A stretch of DNA of 64,000 nt from Halocynthiibacter sp. SDUM655004 (GCF_026015885.1 NZ_JAPDUG010000001.1:248001-312000); one strand, 5' to 3'. Positions 34,060 to 43,921 are shown, numbered from the stretch's first letter. A program made the numbers and translations. Notes: generated by a model not told the origin, from the sequence alone.

Positions 34060-35986
34060 CTGCGGTTTCTTCCTCGTTGGCTTCTTCCTGTTGGGCCTCT
34101 TCAGTGCCTTCGCCTTCGGCATCTTGAGCGGCTTCTTCTGCCGTCTCTTGGTTTTCGCCGTCTACATCGTCTGCGCTCAGGAGTGTAAACTCAATACGGC
34201 GGTTTTCTTCGCGGCCTTCCGGTGTGTCGTTTGTGGCAATCGGGTCAGTCTCGCCATACCCCTTCGCGGTCAAGTTCGCGGTAAGAACGCGTCGGGACAT
34301 CAGCGCCATAAGAACGGCCTCCGCGCGCGCTTGTGAGAGCGAGAGGTTCATGGATTCGCGGCCTTGGCTGTCGGTATGGCCAGCGATTTCAATTGGCACA
34401 TCCTGACAGTCGCGCATGATTTCAGCGATCTGATCAAGCGTCTGAGACGCACCGGGGGCCATTGAGTCTGCGCCTGGATCAAATGTGAGCTTGTTGGCGC
34501 TCAGGATGGCATTGATCCGGTCAACGCATTCTTGCGGGCTTGGTAGCGCGGCAGTCGGGTCCAGCGTCTCGATATAGGCCACATCAATGGAAACATCTGT
34601 TCCAGCGGGGATTTGCTCCGCGAGAATTGCGGCGAGCCGAGCGCGAGTGTCTTGATTTCCTGTGACGCCCTTAATGGCGATCTGATCAGGTTGCACATCA
34701 ACAGAGCCATAATTCAATTCAGCAAGTGCGGCGAGGCCCGCAAAGACGCGCATCGGCCAGCCTTCCGGCATCTCCGGATCAAGCGACAATGGCGCATAAA
34801 CGAAGTCTCTGCCAAAGCGCGCTATTGCGTAGCTTTCGACAGCGCTGCGGATGCGTTCGTTTGTAACATGGCCACGCAGTTGAACTTGCCCTTCGGGGCT
34901 GAGCGTCGCGACAAAATCTCGCCGTTCGTCGCCTTCCTCCCCAGATGGCTCCTCTGCAACGAGAAGCTGTGAGGACAGAGAGAAGAGTTCTGGAAGGTCA
35001 GCTTCAAGCTCCGCGATTGTGCGCTCGTATAGCTTGGGATCGGTTCCGGCTTGCGCAGTAACGACAATATCAGCGTCTGCGATGCTCAGTGTACCGCCGC
35101 CGAGCGTGGCGAGCGCGTCAATGCTGGCTTCGACTGCGCGAGCCCAAGTTGTTGACGGCACACCAAGGCCAATCGTGCAGGTTCCGGCTTGGGCAAGGCC
35201 TGCGCGTTGTGCGGCGGCAATGATCCGCGCTTGCGCTTCTGGCGAGTCTGCGGCGCAGGCGTCAAAGCGCCCGACACCATTTTCAAGCGTGAAGCGCAGG
35301 GCAAAAGGCGTAAGAACAGGGCGTGGCGCGGAGATGTCGAGCGTCAGTTCAACTCCCTTTGGCACGCGGTCTCGGAACCGCCGTTCAAGAGATGCGCGCG
35401 CTTCCTGACTTTCGGTAATCGCAGTGATCGAAACACCATTCGCAGAGACCGAAATTTTTGAGCGCTCAAGCTGTTTCAAGGCTTCATAAGCAAAGAGCAG
35501 TGCCTGATCCCAACCTTCGGGAGTGTCGTATTGGGCTGATTGCAACAAATCGACTACTGGGCTGCCGTTCGTAGCGCGGCGCAGGCTTGATATTAGCTGA
35601 TTGCGATCTGTTTCGGCTGGAATAAGCCCGACAAGAGAGATGCCATCAGCGTTCTGTAGAATCTCGATCAGGAACTCTGGCGCCTCAAGGCTGATGCCTT
35701 CGTCAACTGTTACGAAATCTGTAATTCGCGAAGAATCGACAACTTTTCCCGCCACAGAAATAGCGCGGAAACGTGTCGCTTCGGTTGGCGCGGTTCCGGA
35801 AAGACTGACCTGAAGACCGTCAGCTTCCACATGAATCCAGTCGATCTGTTCTTCGGCCAATGCCGCTTCTACAAGCGCAACGGACCGATCTTCGATTGTA
35901 TTCACAGCGACCACCGCAGCCGCGACCGAAAGCACTGCAGCAATTAGGAACGCTGCAAAGGCAACCATTGTTTGTAAGGAACGCAT
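34052..35986 (-). CDS. OmpA-family protein with BON-like repeats
   Basis: 644 aa. An N-terminal helix (MVAFAAFLIAAVLSVAAAVVAV) serves as signal or inner-membrane anchor. Several BON-like modules follow (for example VSLSGTAPTEATRFRAISVAGKV and QLRGHVTNERIRSAVESYA), then an OmpA C-terminal peptidoglycan-binding domain (IEIAGHTDSQGRESMNLSLSQ, GYGETDPIATNDTPEGREENRRIEF) and an acidic tail rich in Glu and Ala. Known: this fold anchors to peptidoglycan. The tandem repeats and lack of a beta-barrel make it a periplasmic linker rather than a porin. Confidence 0.88.
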   Translation of the reverse strand: MRSLQTMVAFAAFLIAAVLSVAAAVVAVNTIEDRSVALVEAALAEEQIDWIHVEADGLQVSLSGTAPTEATRFRAISVAGKVVDSSRITDFVTVDEGISLEAPEFLIEILQNADGISLVGLIPAETDRNQLISSLRRATNGSPVVDLLQSAQYDTPEGWDQALLFAYEALKQLERSKISVSANGVSITAITESQEARASLERRFRDRVPKGVELTLDISAPRPVLTPFALRFTLENGVGRFDACAADSPEAQARIIAAAQRAGLAQAGTCTIGLGVPSTTWARAVEASIDALATLGGGTLSIADADIVVTAQAGTDPKLYERTIAELEADLPELFSLSSQLLVAEEPSGEEGDERRDFVATLSPEGQVQLRGHVTNERIRSAVESYAIARFGRDFVYAPLSLDPEMPEGWPMRVFAGLAALAELNYGSVDVQPDQIAIKGVTGNQDTRARLAAILAEQIPAGTDVSIDVAYIETLDPTAALPSPQECVDRINAILSANKLTFDPGADSMAPGASQTLDQIAEIMRDCQDVPIEIAGHTDSQGRESMNLSLSQARAEAVLMALMSRRVLTANLTAKGYGETDPIATNDTPEGREENRRIEFTLLSADDVDGENQETAEEAAQDAEGEGTEEAQQEEANEEETADE

Positions 35987-36045
35987 ATCAGCCGGTGTTT
36001 GTTTCTGAGTTGCCCTTGTTTAGGCGCTTCGGCAACGGGGTTCAA

Positions 36046-37026
36046 TCACAGGAAAAGCGCAGCGGCGAAAAACAGCACAGGCAACAGCCCCGCGTCACGG
36101 TTGGAACGAAACACGCGCAGGCAGGAATCCGGTTCGTCGGCGTCAAACTGCTTCATCTGCCATGTCATGTGCCATCCAAATGCCCAAGGCCCGCCAAGCG
36201 CTATCACGAGTGAAAGGATGTTATTATGTCCTGCCATTGTGAGCACAATCGCAAACCCCATGAGCGCAACAGTCAACATGAGGAAATAACGAAGAGCCGG
36301 GAGCGTGTTATCTCCGAAGAGCCGTGCGGTGGATTTTACCCCAATAAGCGCGTCGTCTTCTTTGTCTTGGTGGGCATAGATCGTGTCGTAAAACAGTGTC
36401 CAAGTGATCCCTGCCAGAAAGAGCGTGATCGCTGCACCATCAAGATGTCCACGATGGGCGGCATACCCCAAGAGGATACCCCAATTGAAAGCGACGCCAA
36501 GGAACACCTGCGGCCACCATGTGAAGCGTTTGGCGAATGGATAAATCGCCACCGGCCCAAGTGCGATGATGCCGAGGATGATGGCGGGCAGTGGGAAAGT
36601 CAGGAGAATCGCAAAAGCCACCAGCGCCTGAACCACCATCCAGACAAGCGCCGCTTTAACAGAGACTTGACCAGATGGAATAGGGCGTGAGCGGGTGCGT
36701 TCGACCGAGCCATCTATGTTTCGGTCGGTGATGTCATTCCATGTACAGCCAGCGCCACGCATCAAAAACGCCCCGATGCCACAGCCCAAAACGATCCATA
36801 GATCGAGAAGGCGAGGTTCACCTGTTCCAAGCATCGCCAGCAAAACGCCCCAGACACAGGGTATATACAGAAGCCATGTACCAATCGGGCGGTCCACCCG
36901 CGAAAGCCGCAGATAGGGTCGCGTTGCCACAGGTGCAAACCGGTCCACCCAGTTCCCTGCGACGGCATCTTTGACGGTGCCGGAATTTGCGGGATTGGGC
37001 TCTGGAAGTTCGTCTGGCGCGGGCAT
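36046..37026 (-). CDS. ubiA: 4-hydroxybenzoate polyprenyltransferase
   Basis: 326 aa from the ATG at 37026; a TTG at 37047 would run into the rsmE start. Membrane prenyltransferase with the two Asp-rich motifs NDITDRNIDG and YDTIYAHQDKEDD and the helix pattern of UbiA. Attaches the polyprenyl tail in ubiquinone synthesis. Divergent from rsmE with an 11-base gap between start codons, so the two promoters must overlap the opposite genes. Confidence 0.95.
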   Translation of the reverse strand: MPAPDELPEPNPANSGTVKDAVAGNWVDRFAPVATRPYLRLSRVDRPIGTWLLYIPCVWGVLLAMLGTGEPRLLDLWIVLGCGIGAFLMRGAGCTWNDITDRNIDGSVERTRSRPIPSGQVSVKAALVWMVVQALVAFAILLTFPLPAIILGIIALGPVAIYPFAKRFTWWPQVFLGVAFNWGILLGYAAHRGHLDGAAITLFLAGITWTLFYDTIYAHQDKEDDALIGVKSTARLFGDNTLPALRYFLMLTVALMGFAIVLTMAGHNNILSLVIALGGPWAFGWHMTWQMKQFDADEPDSCLRVFRSNRDAGLLPVLFFAAALFL

Positions 37027-37037
37027 AAGGTCTGTCC

Positions 37038-37763
37038 ATGAAAGCAAAGATCAGACTGTATGTAGACCATGCGCTCGCTGCTGGGCAATCCATTCCTCTG
37101 ACCAAGGAGCAGGCGCATTACCTTTTCGGCGTCATGCGACTTGCCGAAGGCGCGTTTGTCGCGCTGTTTAACGGGCGGGACGGTGAGTATATCGCGCGGG
37201 TTGCCGAAGCAGGAAAACGACGCGGCATTCTGGTTTGCGAGGCGCAAAGCAAACCGTTGCAAATGCCGCCGGATGTTTGGTTGTGCTTTGCGCCGATCAA
37301 AAAAGCGCGCACCGATTTTATTGTCGAGAAAGCCGCCGAAATGGGTGCTGCGCGGATTTGCCCTATGCAGACAGAATTTACCAATTCCGAACGCATCCGG
37401 CGCGACCGGCTACAGGCCCATGCCGTTGAAGCTGCCGAGCAATGCGGTGGCACTTATGTGCCCGAAGTGGCGGAGATTGAGCGGTTCGGGCGGATGCTGG
37501 ATAATTGGCCTGATGATCGGCACATCCTCTTTTGCGATGAGGCGTTGGTTGGCGATAAGCTGGATTTTGAGAGCGCGGCCAAGGGCGGTAAATGGGCGAT
37601 ATTTATCGGCCCCGAAGGCGGTTTCTCTGATGCGGAGAGAACGAGATTGGGCGCACATCCTTTGGCTCGCTCAATCAGCCTTGGTCCGCGCATCCTAAGG
37701 GCGGACACCGCAGCGGTTGCGGCGCTCACACTTTGGCAAAAGCAATGTGGGGATTGGCAATGA
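37038..37763 (+). CDS. rsmE: 16S rRNA (uracil(1498)-N3)-methyltransferase
   Basis: 241 aa. N-terminal PUA-like domain (PLTKEQAHYLFGVMRL) and SPOUT knot with IFIGPEGGFSDAER and the C-terminal LGPRILRADTAAVAAL, both diagnostic. Methylates U1498 of 16S rRNA. Stop overlaps the next start (ATGA). Confidence 0.96.
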   Translation: MKAKIRLYVDHALAAGQSIPLTKEQAHYLFGVMRLAEGAFVALFNGRDGEYIARVAEAGKRRGILVCEAQSKPLQMPPDVWLCFAPIKKARTDFIVEKAAEMGAARICPMQTEFTNSERIRRDRLQAHAVEAAEQCGGTYVPEVAEIERFGRMLDNWPDDRHILFCDEALVGDKLDFESAAKGGKWAIFIGPEGGFSDAERTRLGAHPLARSISLGPRILRADTAAVAALTLWQKQCGDWQ

Positions 37764-38323
37764 GTTTTGTGCGCCCAGAAGTGAAACTGGTGCTGGCCCG
37801 CTATTCCGAAGTGATTTGGGCGGGGGCGGCGCTTGTTATTGCTCTTTGGCTTGTCTGGCTGGGTGGTATTCTCTTTGTGATGTTGTCATTGCCGTTTTTT
37901 GCCGCCGCGCTGGCCTTTGGGCTTTATGGCGTCCGCCGCGCACGGTTTCATAGCCGGCAATCTGCAGCGCCAAAATCCGAAGGCGTTGTCGATCTGATCG
38001 AACAGGAGCTGACGTTTTTTGACAGCGGGTATGGCGCAAAAATTGCCCTAAGTGATGTGACCCGAATTGAAATTCGCACCTGTGAGCCAGAAGACGGCGA
38101 AGAAGATATGTTCTGGATCATCTCGCAGAAACGCGCGCCGCGCGTGGAGATCCCAGCAAGCGCCGTTGGCGGAGACGAGGTTTTCGACGCGCTGGTTGCG
38201 TTTCCCGGAGCTGACTACGAAAACGTGATCACCGCCTCACAGCACAAAGGTGCAAAGCGTTTCCTTGTTTGGGAAGATGACGCCGCCCGCATCGCGCGGG
38301 AAAAGGTGGTTAAGTTGCATTGA
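37760..38323 (+). CDS. Hypothetical two-helix membrane protein, 187 aa
   Basis: Starts in the rsmE stop (ATGA at 37760). Two membrane helices (about 17-60, VIWAGAALVIALWLVWLGG and ILFVMLSLPFFAAALAFGLY) then a soluble C-terminal part with PH-like alternating strands (VVDLIEQELTFFDSGYG, VTRIEIRTCEP, MFWIISQKRAPRVEI). No family recognised with certainty. Probably co-expressed with rsmE; followed by gshA after 60 bases. Confidence 0.8.
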   Translation: MSFVRPEVKLVLARYSEVIWAGAALVIALWLVWLGGILFVMLSLPFFAAALAFGLYGVRRARFHSRQSAAPKSEGVVDLIEQELTFFDSGYGAKIALSDVTRIEIRTCEPEDGEEDMFWIISQKRAPRVEIPASAVGGDEVFDALVAFPGADYENVITASQHKGAKRFLVWEDDAARIAREKVVKLH

Positions 38324-38383
38324 CAATAGCCGCGATAGAAATCACCTATTGAAGCCATTGATCTTTTACAAACGGATGCTCTC

Positions 38384-39754
38384 ATGTCCATTCCACAGTC
38401 CGGCGGCGGCCCGATCGAAAATCACGCACAGCTTGCCGAATTGCTGGAGGCGGGCTGTAAACCAAAAGAGGATTGGCGCATCGGAACCGAGCACGAGAAG
38501 TTCGGTTTCTGTGAGGAAACGCAAAAACCACTTCCGTTTGAGGGCGAGCGTTCGATCTCTGCGGTTCTGACAGGGCTGCGCGACCAGTTTAATTGGGCGC
38601 CGATTGAAGAGTCGGGCAAACTCATTGGTTTGGAGAAAGACGGCGCGAACGTCAGTCTCGAGCCTGGCGGGCAGTTAGAGCTTTCCGGCGCGCCGCTACA
38701 AACAATTCACGAAACTTGCGACGAGGTGAACACCCACCTGCGTGAGGTTAAGGCGATTGCCGATAAAGTTGGCGTGAAATTCATCGGACTTGGGGCGGCT
38801 CCCGTGTGGAAACACGAGGATATGCCCGTGATGCCCAAAGGGCGCTATAAGCTGATGACGGATTACATGGATCGCGTGGGTACCATGGGCAAGTCCATGA
38901 TGTACCGGACCTGCACCGTGCAAGTGAATCTCGATTTCGCGAGTGAAGTGGACATGACGCAAAAGCTGCGTGTTGCCTTGGCGTTGCAGCCTGTTGCGAC
39001 GGCGCTTTTTGCAAACTCGCCGTTTTTCGAGAATAAGGTCAACGGCCATAAGTCTTGGCGTAGCCGAATTTGGCGCGACCTTGATCCGGCGCGGACAGGG
39101 ACATTGCCGTTTGTGTTTGACGAAGGGTTCGGCTTTGAAGCGTGGGTGCAATATGCGCTCGATGTGCCGATGTATTTTGTTTACCGCGACGGAAAATACA
39201 TCAACGCCTTGGGACAGAGCTTCCGCGACTTCCTGAAGGGCGAGCTTCCGGCGCTCCCCGGCGAGAAGCCGAACTTGAGCGATTGGGCCGATCACCTCAC
39301 AACCATTTTCCCAGAGGCACGGATCAAGCAGTTCCTTGAAATGCGTGGCGCGGATGGTGGGCCGTGGCGGCGACTTTGTGCGCTTCCGGCGTTTTGGGTT
39401 GGTATGTGTTACGAGCAATCTTCGCTGGATGCAGCATGGGATTTGGCCAAAGGCTGGGATGCGGAAACACGCGAAGGTTTGCGGGTGGCAGCTTCGGTGG
39501 ACGGTCTGCAAGGCAGTTTCAACGGTGTTCATCTGAGCGATGTGGCGCGCGAATGTGTGAATATTGCCGATGCGGGCCTAAAGCAGCGTGCGCGCAAAGG
39601 GGCGGGCGGCATGATCCCAGATGAGACACACTTCCTTAATGCGCTCAAAGACAGCATCGAAACTGGCCGTGTACCCGCTGATGAGTTGCTCGCGAAATAC
39701 AATGGCGAGTGGGATCACGATCTTAGCTATATCTACGACGAGTACTGTTACTAA
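38384..39754 (+). CDS. gshA: Glutamate-cysteine ligase, alphaproteobacterial/plant type
   Basis: 456 aa, the usual size for the GCS2-type class. Near the N terminus KEDWRIGTEHEKFGF (ATP-grasp-like active-site strand) and LEPGGQLELSGAP are family signatures; MMYRTCTVQVNLDFASE and RSRIWRDLDPARTG follow. Joins glutamate and cysteine in the first step of glutathione synthesis. Distinct from the E. coli gshA lineage. Single gene. Confidence 0.95.
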   Translation: MSIPQSGGGPIENHAQLAELLEAGCKPKEDWRIGTEHEKFGFCEETQKPLPFEGERSISAVLTGLRDQFNWAPIEESGKLIGLEKDGANVSLEPGGQLELSGAPLQTIHETCDEVNTHLREVKAIADKVGVKFIGLGAAPVWKHEDMPVMPKGRYKLMTDYMDRVGTMGKSMMYRTCTVQVNLDFASEVDMTQKLRVALALQPVATALFANSPFFENKVNGHKSWRSRIWRDLDPARTGTLPFVFDEGFGFEAWVQYALDVPMYFVYRDGKYINALGQSFRDFLKGELPALPGEKPNLSDWADHLTTIFPEARIKQFLEMRGADGGPWRRLCALPAFWVGMCYEQSSLDAAWDLAKGWDAETREGLRVAASVDGLQGSFNGVHLSDVARECVNIADAGLKQRARKGAGGMIPDETHFLNALKDSIETGRVPADELLAKYNGEWDHDLSYIYDEYCY

Positions 39755-39830
39755 GCCGTAGTTTTCCCTTGCTTGAACGAGAGTTCCCGATTCAGTGTTG
39801 ATGTCTAACCTATTAGGAAAGGACATTAAT

Positions 39831-40088
39831 ATGCGTGAATTCTTTATTAACTCGTTCGAGAAGCTTGTCGGCATCATCATTGTTTTGATGGTTATTGGCG
39901 TCGTTATCGGCGCGATTGGAACCATGTTTAGCGGTCAATCGGGCGCTTTTTTCGCTGGACTTGGTGTGCTGTTTTTTGGGGGCATTTATGTGGTTATGAT
40001 GGGCGGCATTCTTTATCTGTCGCTGGGTATTTACCACAACACCATGCGTACCGCAGATGCGATTGAGCGTTTGGAAACCAAAGGTTAA
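39831..40088 (+). CDS. Small membrane protein, 85 aa
   Basis: ATG at 39831 with AGGAAAGGA upstream. Two or three membrane helices (LVGIIIVLMVIGVVIGAIG, AFFAGLGVLFFGGIYVVMMGGILYLSLGIY) and a short charged C-terminal tail (NTMRTADAIERLETKG). Not recognised; small inner-membrane proteins of this kind recur in the group. The gap after it holds a hairpin shared with plsY. Confidence 0.75.
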   Translation: MREFFINSFEKLVGIIIVLMVIGVVIGAIGTMFSGQSGAFFAGLGVLFFGGIYVVMMGGILYLSLGIYHNTMRTADAIERLETKG

Positions 40089-40095
40089 AGGCTTT

Positions 40096-40124
40096 TGCTC
40101 TGTGCGGAGCGAAACTGCGCAGAG
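40096..40124. terminator. Possible bidirectional terminator between two convergent genes
   Basis: GCTCTGTGC (40096-40104) pairs with GCGCAGAGC (40116-40124), nine pairs with one G-T, between the convergent small membrane gene and plsY. T runs are short on both sides (CTTTTGCTCTG; TATTTCTT), so strength is doubtful. Confidence 0.45.
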
Positions 40125-40125
40125 C

Positions 40126-40731
40126 CTATTTCTTCCCGATTTTTGGTTCTGTACCTGCGCGCAGGCGGTGAATGTTTTCCCAATGCCGCCAATAAATCAG
40201 GATCGCAAAAATCATCCCGAGGAAGAAGAGTTCTCCCTTTTGCAAGACAACCATCCACAGTGGCGAAAGCCCAGCTGCCATAAGTGCTGCGAGCGAAGAG
40301 TAACGAAGCGCGAATGCAAAGAAGAGCCATGTTGCGCAAGCGGCCAATCCGATTTGCCAGCTTAGTGCGAGCATAATTCCAAGGAACGTCGCAACGCCCT
40401 TGCCGCCTTTGAACCCAAGCCAAACAGGGAAACAATGCCCCAAAAACGCTGCCAGCGCGGCAATTTGCGCAGCACTTTCGCCCCAAAGCTCGCGGGCGAT
40501 CAGAACCGCAATTGCCCCTTTGGCGGCATCAAAGAGTAGCGTCAGCGCCGCGGCTTTTTTGTTGCCCGTGCGCAAGACATTGGTTGCGCCGATGTTGCCT
40601 GAGCCGATCTCGCGCAGGTTTCCAAGGCCCATGACGCGGGCCAACAATACGCCCGAGGGGATACTCCCGAGGAGGTAGCCCACAATCGCGGCGAGCATGA
40701 AAACTTCTGTCGGCACTTCAAACAATGACAT
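40126..40731 (-). CDS. plsY: Glycerol-3-phosphate acyltransferase (acyl-phosphate dependent)
   Basis: 201 aa from the ATG at 40731, which overlaps the pyrC stop by one base (TGATG) and has GGAG seven bases upstream. Membrane protein with motifs YLLGSIPSGVLLARV, IGSGNIGATNVLR and GHCFPVWLGFKGGKGVAT, diagnostic of PlsY. Makes lysophosphatidic acid from acyl phosphate. Third gene of the pyrB-pyrC-plsY unit. Confidence 0.96.
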   Translation of the reverse strand: MSLFEVPTEVFMLAAIVGYLLGSIPSGVLLARVMGLGNLREIGSGNIGATNVLRTGNKKAAALTLLFDAAKGAIAVLIARELWGESAAQIAALAAFLGHCFPVWLGFKGGKGVATFLGIMLALSWQIGLAACATWLFFAFALRYSSLAALMAAGLSPLWMVVLQKGELFFLGMIFAILIYWRHWENIHRLRAGTEPKIGKK

Positions 40732-42014
40732 CAATCAGCTCCGTAAACCTGTTTTCCTGCAACGAATGTTGCACGGACTTTGCCCTGCATTCGCTGTCCG
40801 TCAAAGGGGGTATTTTTGGATTTTGACTTGAGCGAAAAGCGATCAAGCACGAATGGCGCATTCAGATCAAACAAAACGAGGTCTGCTGGGGCATTTTCTG
40901 CCAAGCGTCCGGAGGCAAGTCCGAGGCGATTGGCTGGGTTGAGCGAGAGCGCGGCCCAAAGGGTCGGCAGGTCGATCAACTCAGCATGAACAAGGCGAAG
41001 CGCGGCAGGCAGCAATGTTTCAAGCGCTACTGCACCGGATGCTGCCTCTTGGAAAGGGAGGCGCTTGCTTTCTTCGTCTTGCGGGGTGTGCATGGACGAG
41101 ATGATGTCAATCAGACCAGAGGCCACGGCATCAACCATCGCGAGGCGGTCGTCTTCGCTGCGAAGGGGCGGTTTTACCTTAAAGAAGGTGCGGTAATCGC
41201 CTACGTCAAATTCGTTGAGCGTGAGGTGATGGATCGAAACACCAGCAGTTACATCAAGACCACTCTCCTTAGCGCGACGAAGTGCCGGCAGGGCGGCGGC
41301 GGTGGAGAGTGTATCGGCGTGGTAACGCGCGCCGGTAAGCTCAACCAGCGCGAGATCGCGCTCAAGTCCCATGCGCTCCGCCATCGGCGAAACCGCCGGC
41401 AATCCGCGCAGCGAGGCGAATTTGCCCGACGTGACCGCTGCGCCTTTTGATAGGATCGGATCCTGCGGATGAGCGATAACGAGCGCGCCAAGGCTTCTGG
41501 CATAGGTCAGCGCGCGGGAAAACACTTTGTTGTCGGTGATGACATTGTCGCAATCGGAAAATGCAATCGCACCTGCATCTCGCATAAAGCCGATCTCGAC
41601 CATCTCTGCGCCATTGCGCCCCTTTGTTAGTGCCGCCATCGGCAACACGTTTACAGGAGCCGCCTCATTCGCGCGGCGCGCGACGAATTCGAGTGTTTCG
41701 GGACTGTCGAGCGCGGGGATTGTATCAGGCCGCGTTGCCATTGTCGTAACGCCGCCAGCGGCGGCTGCGGCGCCTGCGGTGCGGAAGCTTTCTTTATGGC
41801 GTTCACCCGGCTCCCCGATTTTCACGCCAATATCAACAATGCCCGGCGCAAGATGTTTGCCATCGCAGTCGATTGCTTCGATGCCCTCGGGAGGCTTCAC
41901 GTCGCCAGAGTGGATCTCCGCAATCTTGCCGTTGCGGATCGTAAGTGCGCCGAGCGTTTCTGTCTTGGCATCAGGATCAATCAGGCGGGCGTTATGAAGG
42001 AAGAGATCGCTCAT
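40731..42014 (-). CDS. pyrC: Dihydroorotase
   Basis: 427 aa class I dihydroorotase/amidohydrolase. The metal motif usual as HxH is weak here: [17 protein letters not shown] is seen where DxHxHxR is expected, so it may belong to the PyrC' (non-catalytic, ATCase-associated) group rather than the active form. Start overlaps the pyrB stop by four bases. With PyrB it belongs to pyrimidine synthesis; co-operon favours a PyrB-associated role either way. Confidence 0.88.
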   Translation of the reverse strand: MSDLFLHNARLIDPDAKTETLGALTIRNGKIAEIHSGDVKPPEGIEAIDCDGKHLAPGIVDIGVKIGEPGERHKESFRTAGAAAAAGGVTTMATRPDTIPALDSPETLEFVARRANEAAPVNVLPMAALTKGRNGAEMVEIGFMRDAGAIAFSDCDNVITDNKVFSRALTYARSLGALVIAHPQDPILSKGAAVTSGKFASLRGLPAVSPMAERMGLERDLALVELTGARYHADTLSTAAALPALRRAKESGLDVTAGVSIHHLTLNEFDVGDYRTFFKVKPPLRSEDDRLAMVDAVASGLIDIISSMHTPQDEESKRLPFQEAASGAVALETLLPAALRLVHAELIDLPTLWAALSLNPANRLGLASGRLAENAPADLVLFDLNAPFVLDRFSLKSKSKNTPFDGQRMQGKVRATFVAGKQVYGAD

Positions 42015-42961
42015 ACCAAAACCTCCTTGGGCTCGGCTCGGAGGTTGCGGGCCAGAAGGTCCATCGCGGCCATGCGAACGGCTACGCCCATCTCGACCTG
42101 CTCCTGAATGACGCTGCGGTTGATGTCATCGGCAATTAGCCCGTCAATCTCGACGCCGCGATTCATCGGGCCGGGATGCATGACAATCGCGTCGTCCTTC
42201 GCGTAGGAAAGCTTTTCCGCATCAAGCCCGAAGCGATGGTAGTATTCGCGTTCGCTCGGAATAAAGCCGCCATCCATCCGTTCTTTCTGAAGGCGTAGCA
42301 TCATCACAACGTCCACATCCGCCAAACCTTCGCGCATGTCATCATAAACCTCGACGCCGAATTCGGATATCTGGCTTGGCATAAGCGTTGGGGGACCAAC
42401 AAGGCGCACGCGGTTTTCCATTTTGCCCAGCAGGATCAGGTTGCTGCGCGCCACGCGCGAATGTGCGATATCACCACAGATCGCCACAGAGAGCCGGTGC
42501 AGCCGCCCCTTTGCGCGGCGGATGGTGAGCGCATCCAGCAAAGCCTGTGTCGGGTGCTCGTGATAGCCGTCACCCGCGTTCAGCACGGCGCAGTTCACCT
42601 TCTCCGCCAACAGGTTTACCGCGCCCGAATGCGGATGGCGCACAACGAGCAAATCCGGGTGCATGGCGTTGAGCGTGAGCGCGGTATCAATCAGGGTCTC
42701 TCCCTTTTTGATGCTGCTTGCCTGCATCGCCATGTTCATCACATCCGCCCCGAGGCGCTTGCCTGCTAGTTCGAAGCTGGCCTGCGTGCGGGTGGAGTTT
42801 TCAAAGAACATGTTGATCTGTGTGAGGCCCGCGAGCGCGTCCGAGTGCTTGGACTTCGAGCGGTTTAGATCAACATAGCTGTCGGCCAAATCCAGCAACG
42901 TTGTGATTTCATCTGGGGCAAGGTGCTCGATCCCCAAAAGATGCTTGGCGCGGAATGACAT
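42011..42961 (-). CDS. pyrB: Aspartate carbamoyltransferase catalytic subunit
   Basis: 316 aa. Carbamoyl-phosphate motif [20 protein letters not shown] and aspartate-binding [12 protein letters not shown] are intact. Catalyses the first committed step of pyrimidine synthesis. Overlaps pyrC by four bases. No regulatory pyrI is nearby. Divergent from the uracil-DNA glycosylase gene; the 126-base gap 42962-43087 carries both promoters, no site recognised. Confidence 0.96.
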   Translation of the reverse strand: MSFRAKHLLGIEHLAPDEITTLLDLADSYVDLNRSKSKHSDALAGLTQINMFFENSTRTQASFELAGKRLGADVMNMAMQASSIKKGETLIDTALTLNAMHPDLLVVRHPHSGAVNLLAEKVNCAVLNAGDGYHEHPTQALLDALTIRRAKGRLHRLSVAICGDIAHSRVARSNLILLGKMENRVRLVGPPTLMPSQISEFGVEVYDDMREGLADVDVVMMLRLQKERMDGGFIPSEREYYHRFGLDAEKLSYAKDDAIVMHPGPMNRGVEIDGLIADDINRSVIQEQVEMGVAVRMAAMDLLARNLRAEPKEVLV

Positions 42962-43087
42962 GACAGGCCCTTTCGTCGATTTTCTTGCTTATAGAAACAG
43001 GATACCAAAGGCGCAAATTATTCTTTTGAAGCCGCGAGTACGGATTCAAGCCTTTACCCCGCTTTAGGGGCGGCATAGCTTTGGCGC

Positions 43088-43912
43088 ATGGAGTCGCAAT
43101 TGGGAATTCACGAGGCCAAGGCCTTGCTTGACTGGTACATCGAGTTGGGTGCTGATGAGGCCATTCTCGATGCGCCTGTAAATTGCTATGACCTTCCGAA
43201 TGAACTGCCCAAAGCTGCCTCTGCGCGAAAGCCTGAACGATCGGGCAAACCTAAGGTTGCTGTTCCTGTTATTTCTCAACAGGAAGAAGCAAAGAACGCT
43301 TTTGATGCAGCCTGCAAACGCGCCAAAGAAATCGCCGAAAGTTGCGATACGGTTGAGGCGCTCAAATCGTCCATCGAGAGTTTTGATGGGTGCGACCTGA
43401 AAAAAGGTGCGCGCAACACGATTTTTGCGGATGGCAATCCGCAGGCGTCGGTGATGGTGATCGGAGAGGTCCCGACCCTCGAAGAAGACCGCGGTGGCGC
43501 ACCGTTTATCGGGGCCGCAGGACAAATGCTCGACAAGATGTTCGCGGCAATCGGCCTGTTGCGCAGCTCGCCTGATCCGGAAACGGCGTTGTATGTCTCC
43601 ACTGTGTTGCCATGGCGCACGCCACAGGATCGCCCGCCGAACATGCAAGAGATTGATATGCTGCGATGTTTTGCGAGGCGACACATCGAACTTGCCGATC
43701 CGAAAGTTGTTATTTTGATGGGGAATGTTCCGTGCCAGATTTTGTTGGGCAAGGGGAATATCAACCGCCAGCGTGGTCGATGGACCGAGTTAAACGGGCG
43801 ACCGACATTGCCGATGTTGCATCCGGGGCGACTCCTGCGCACGCCAGCGGTCAAACGTGAAGCGTGGGCTGATTTGTTGGCCCTCCAAGCAAAACTGCGG
43901 GATTTGACCTAG
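43088..43912 (+). CDS. Uracil-DNA glycosylase, family 4/5-like
   Basis: 274 aa. Core layout FDGCDLKKGARNTIFADGNP, VMVIGEVPTLEEDRGGAPF, FIGAAGQMLDKMFAAIGL, VLPWRTPQDRP and MLHPGRLLRTP. The first catalytic motif normally reads GEAPG; here it is GEVPT, a notable change near the active site. Cysteines are present but not in an obvious complete four-cysteine cluster. Removes uracil from DNA by family. The N-terminal ~80 residues are charged and linker-like. moaB follows after nine bases. Confidence 0.85.
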   Translation: MESQLGIHEAKALLDWYIELGADEAILDAPVNCYDLPNELPKAASARKPERSGKPKVAVPVISQQEEAKNAFDAACKRAKEIAESCDTVEALKSSIESFDGCDLKKGARNTIFADGNPQASVMVIGEVPTLEEDRGGAPFIGAAGQMLDKMFAAIGLLRSSPDPETALYVSTVLPWRTPQDRPPNMQEIDMLRCFARRHIELADPKVVILMGNVPCQILLGKGNINRQRGRWTELNGRPTLPMLHPGRLLRTPAVKREAWADLLALQAKLRDLT

Positions 43913-43921
43913 GGAGGCAGT

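Noticed and set aside
38324-38383. CAATAG...CTATTG inverted repeat before gshA
   Set aside because: Six-base arms around a 16-base loop with no T run; likely chance.
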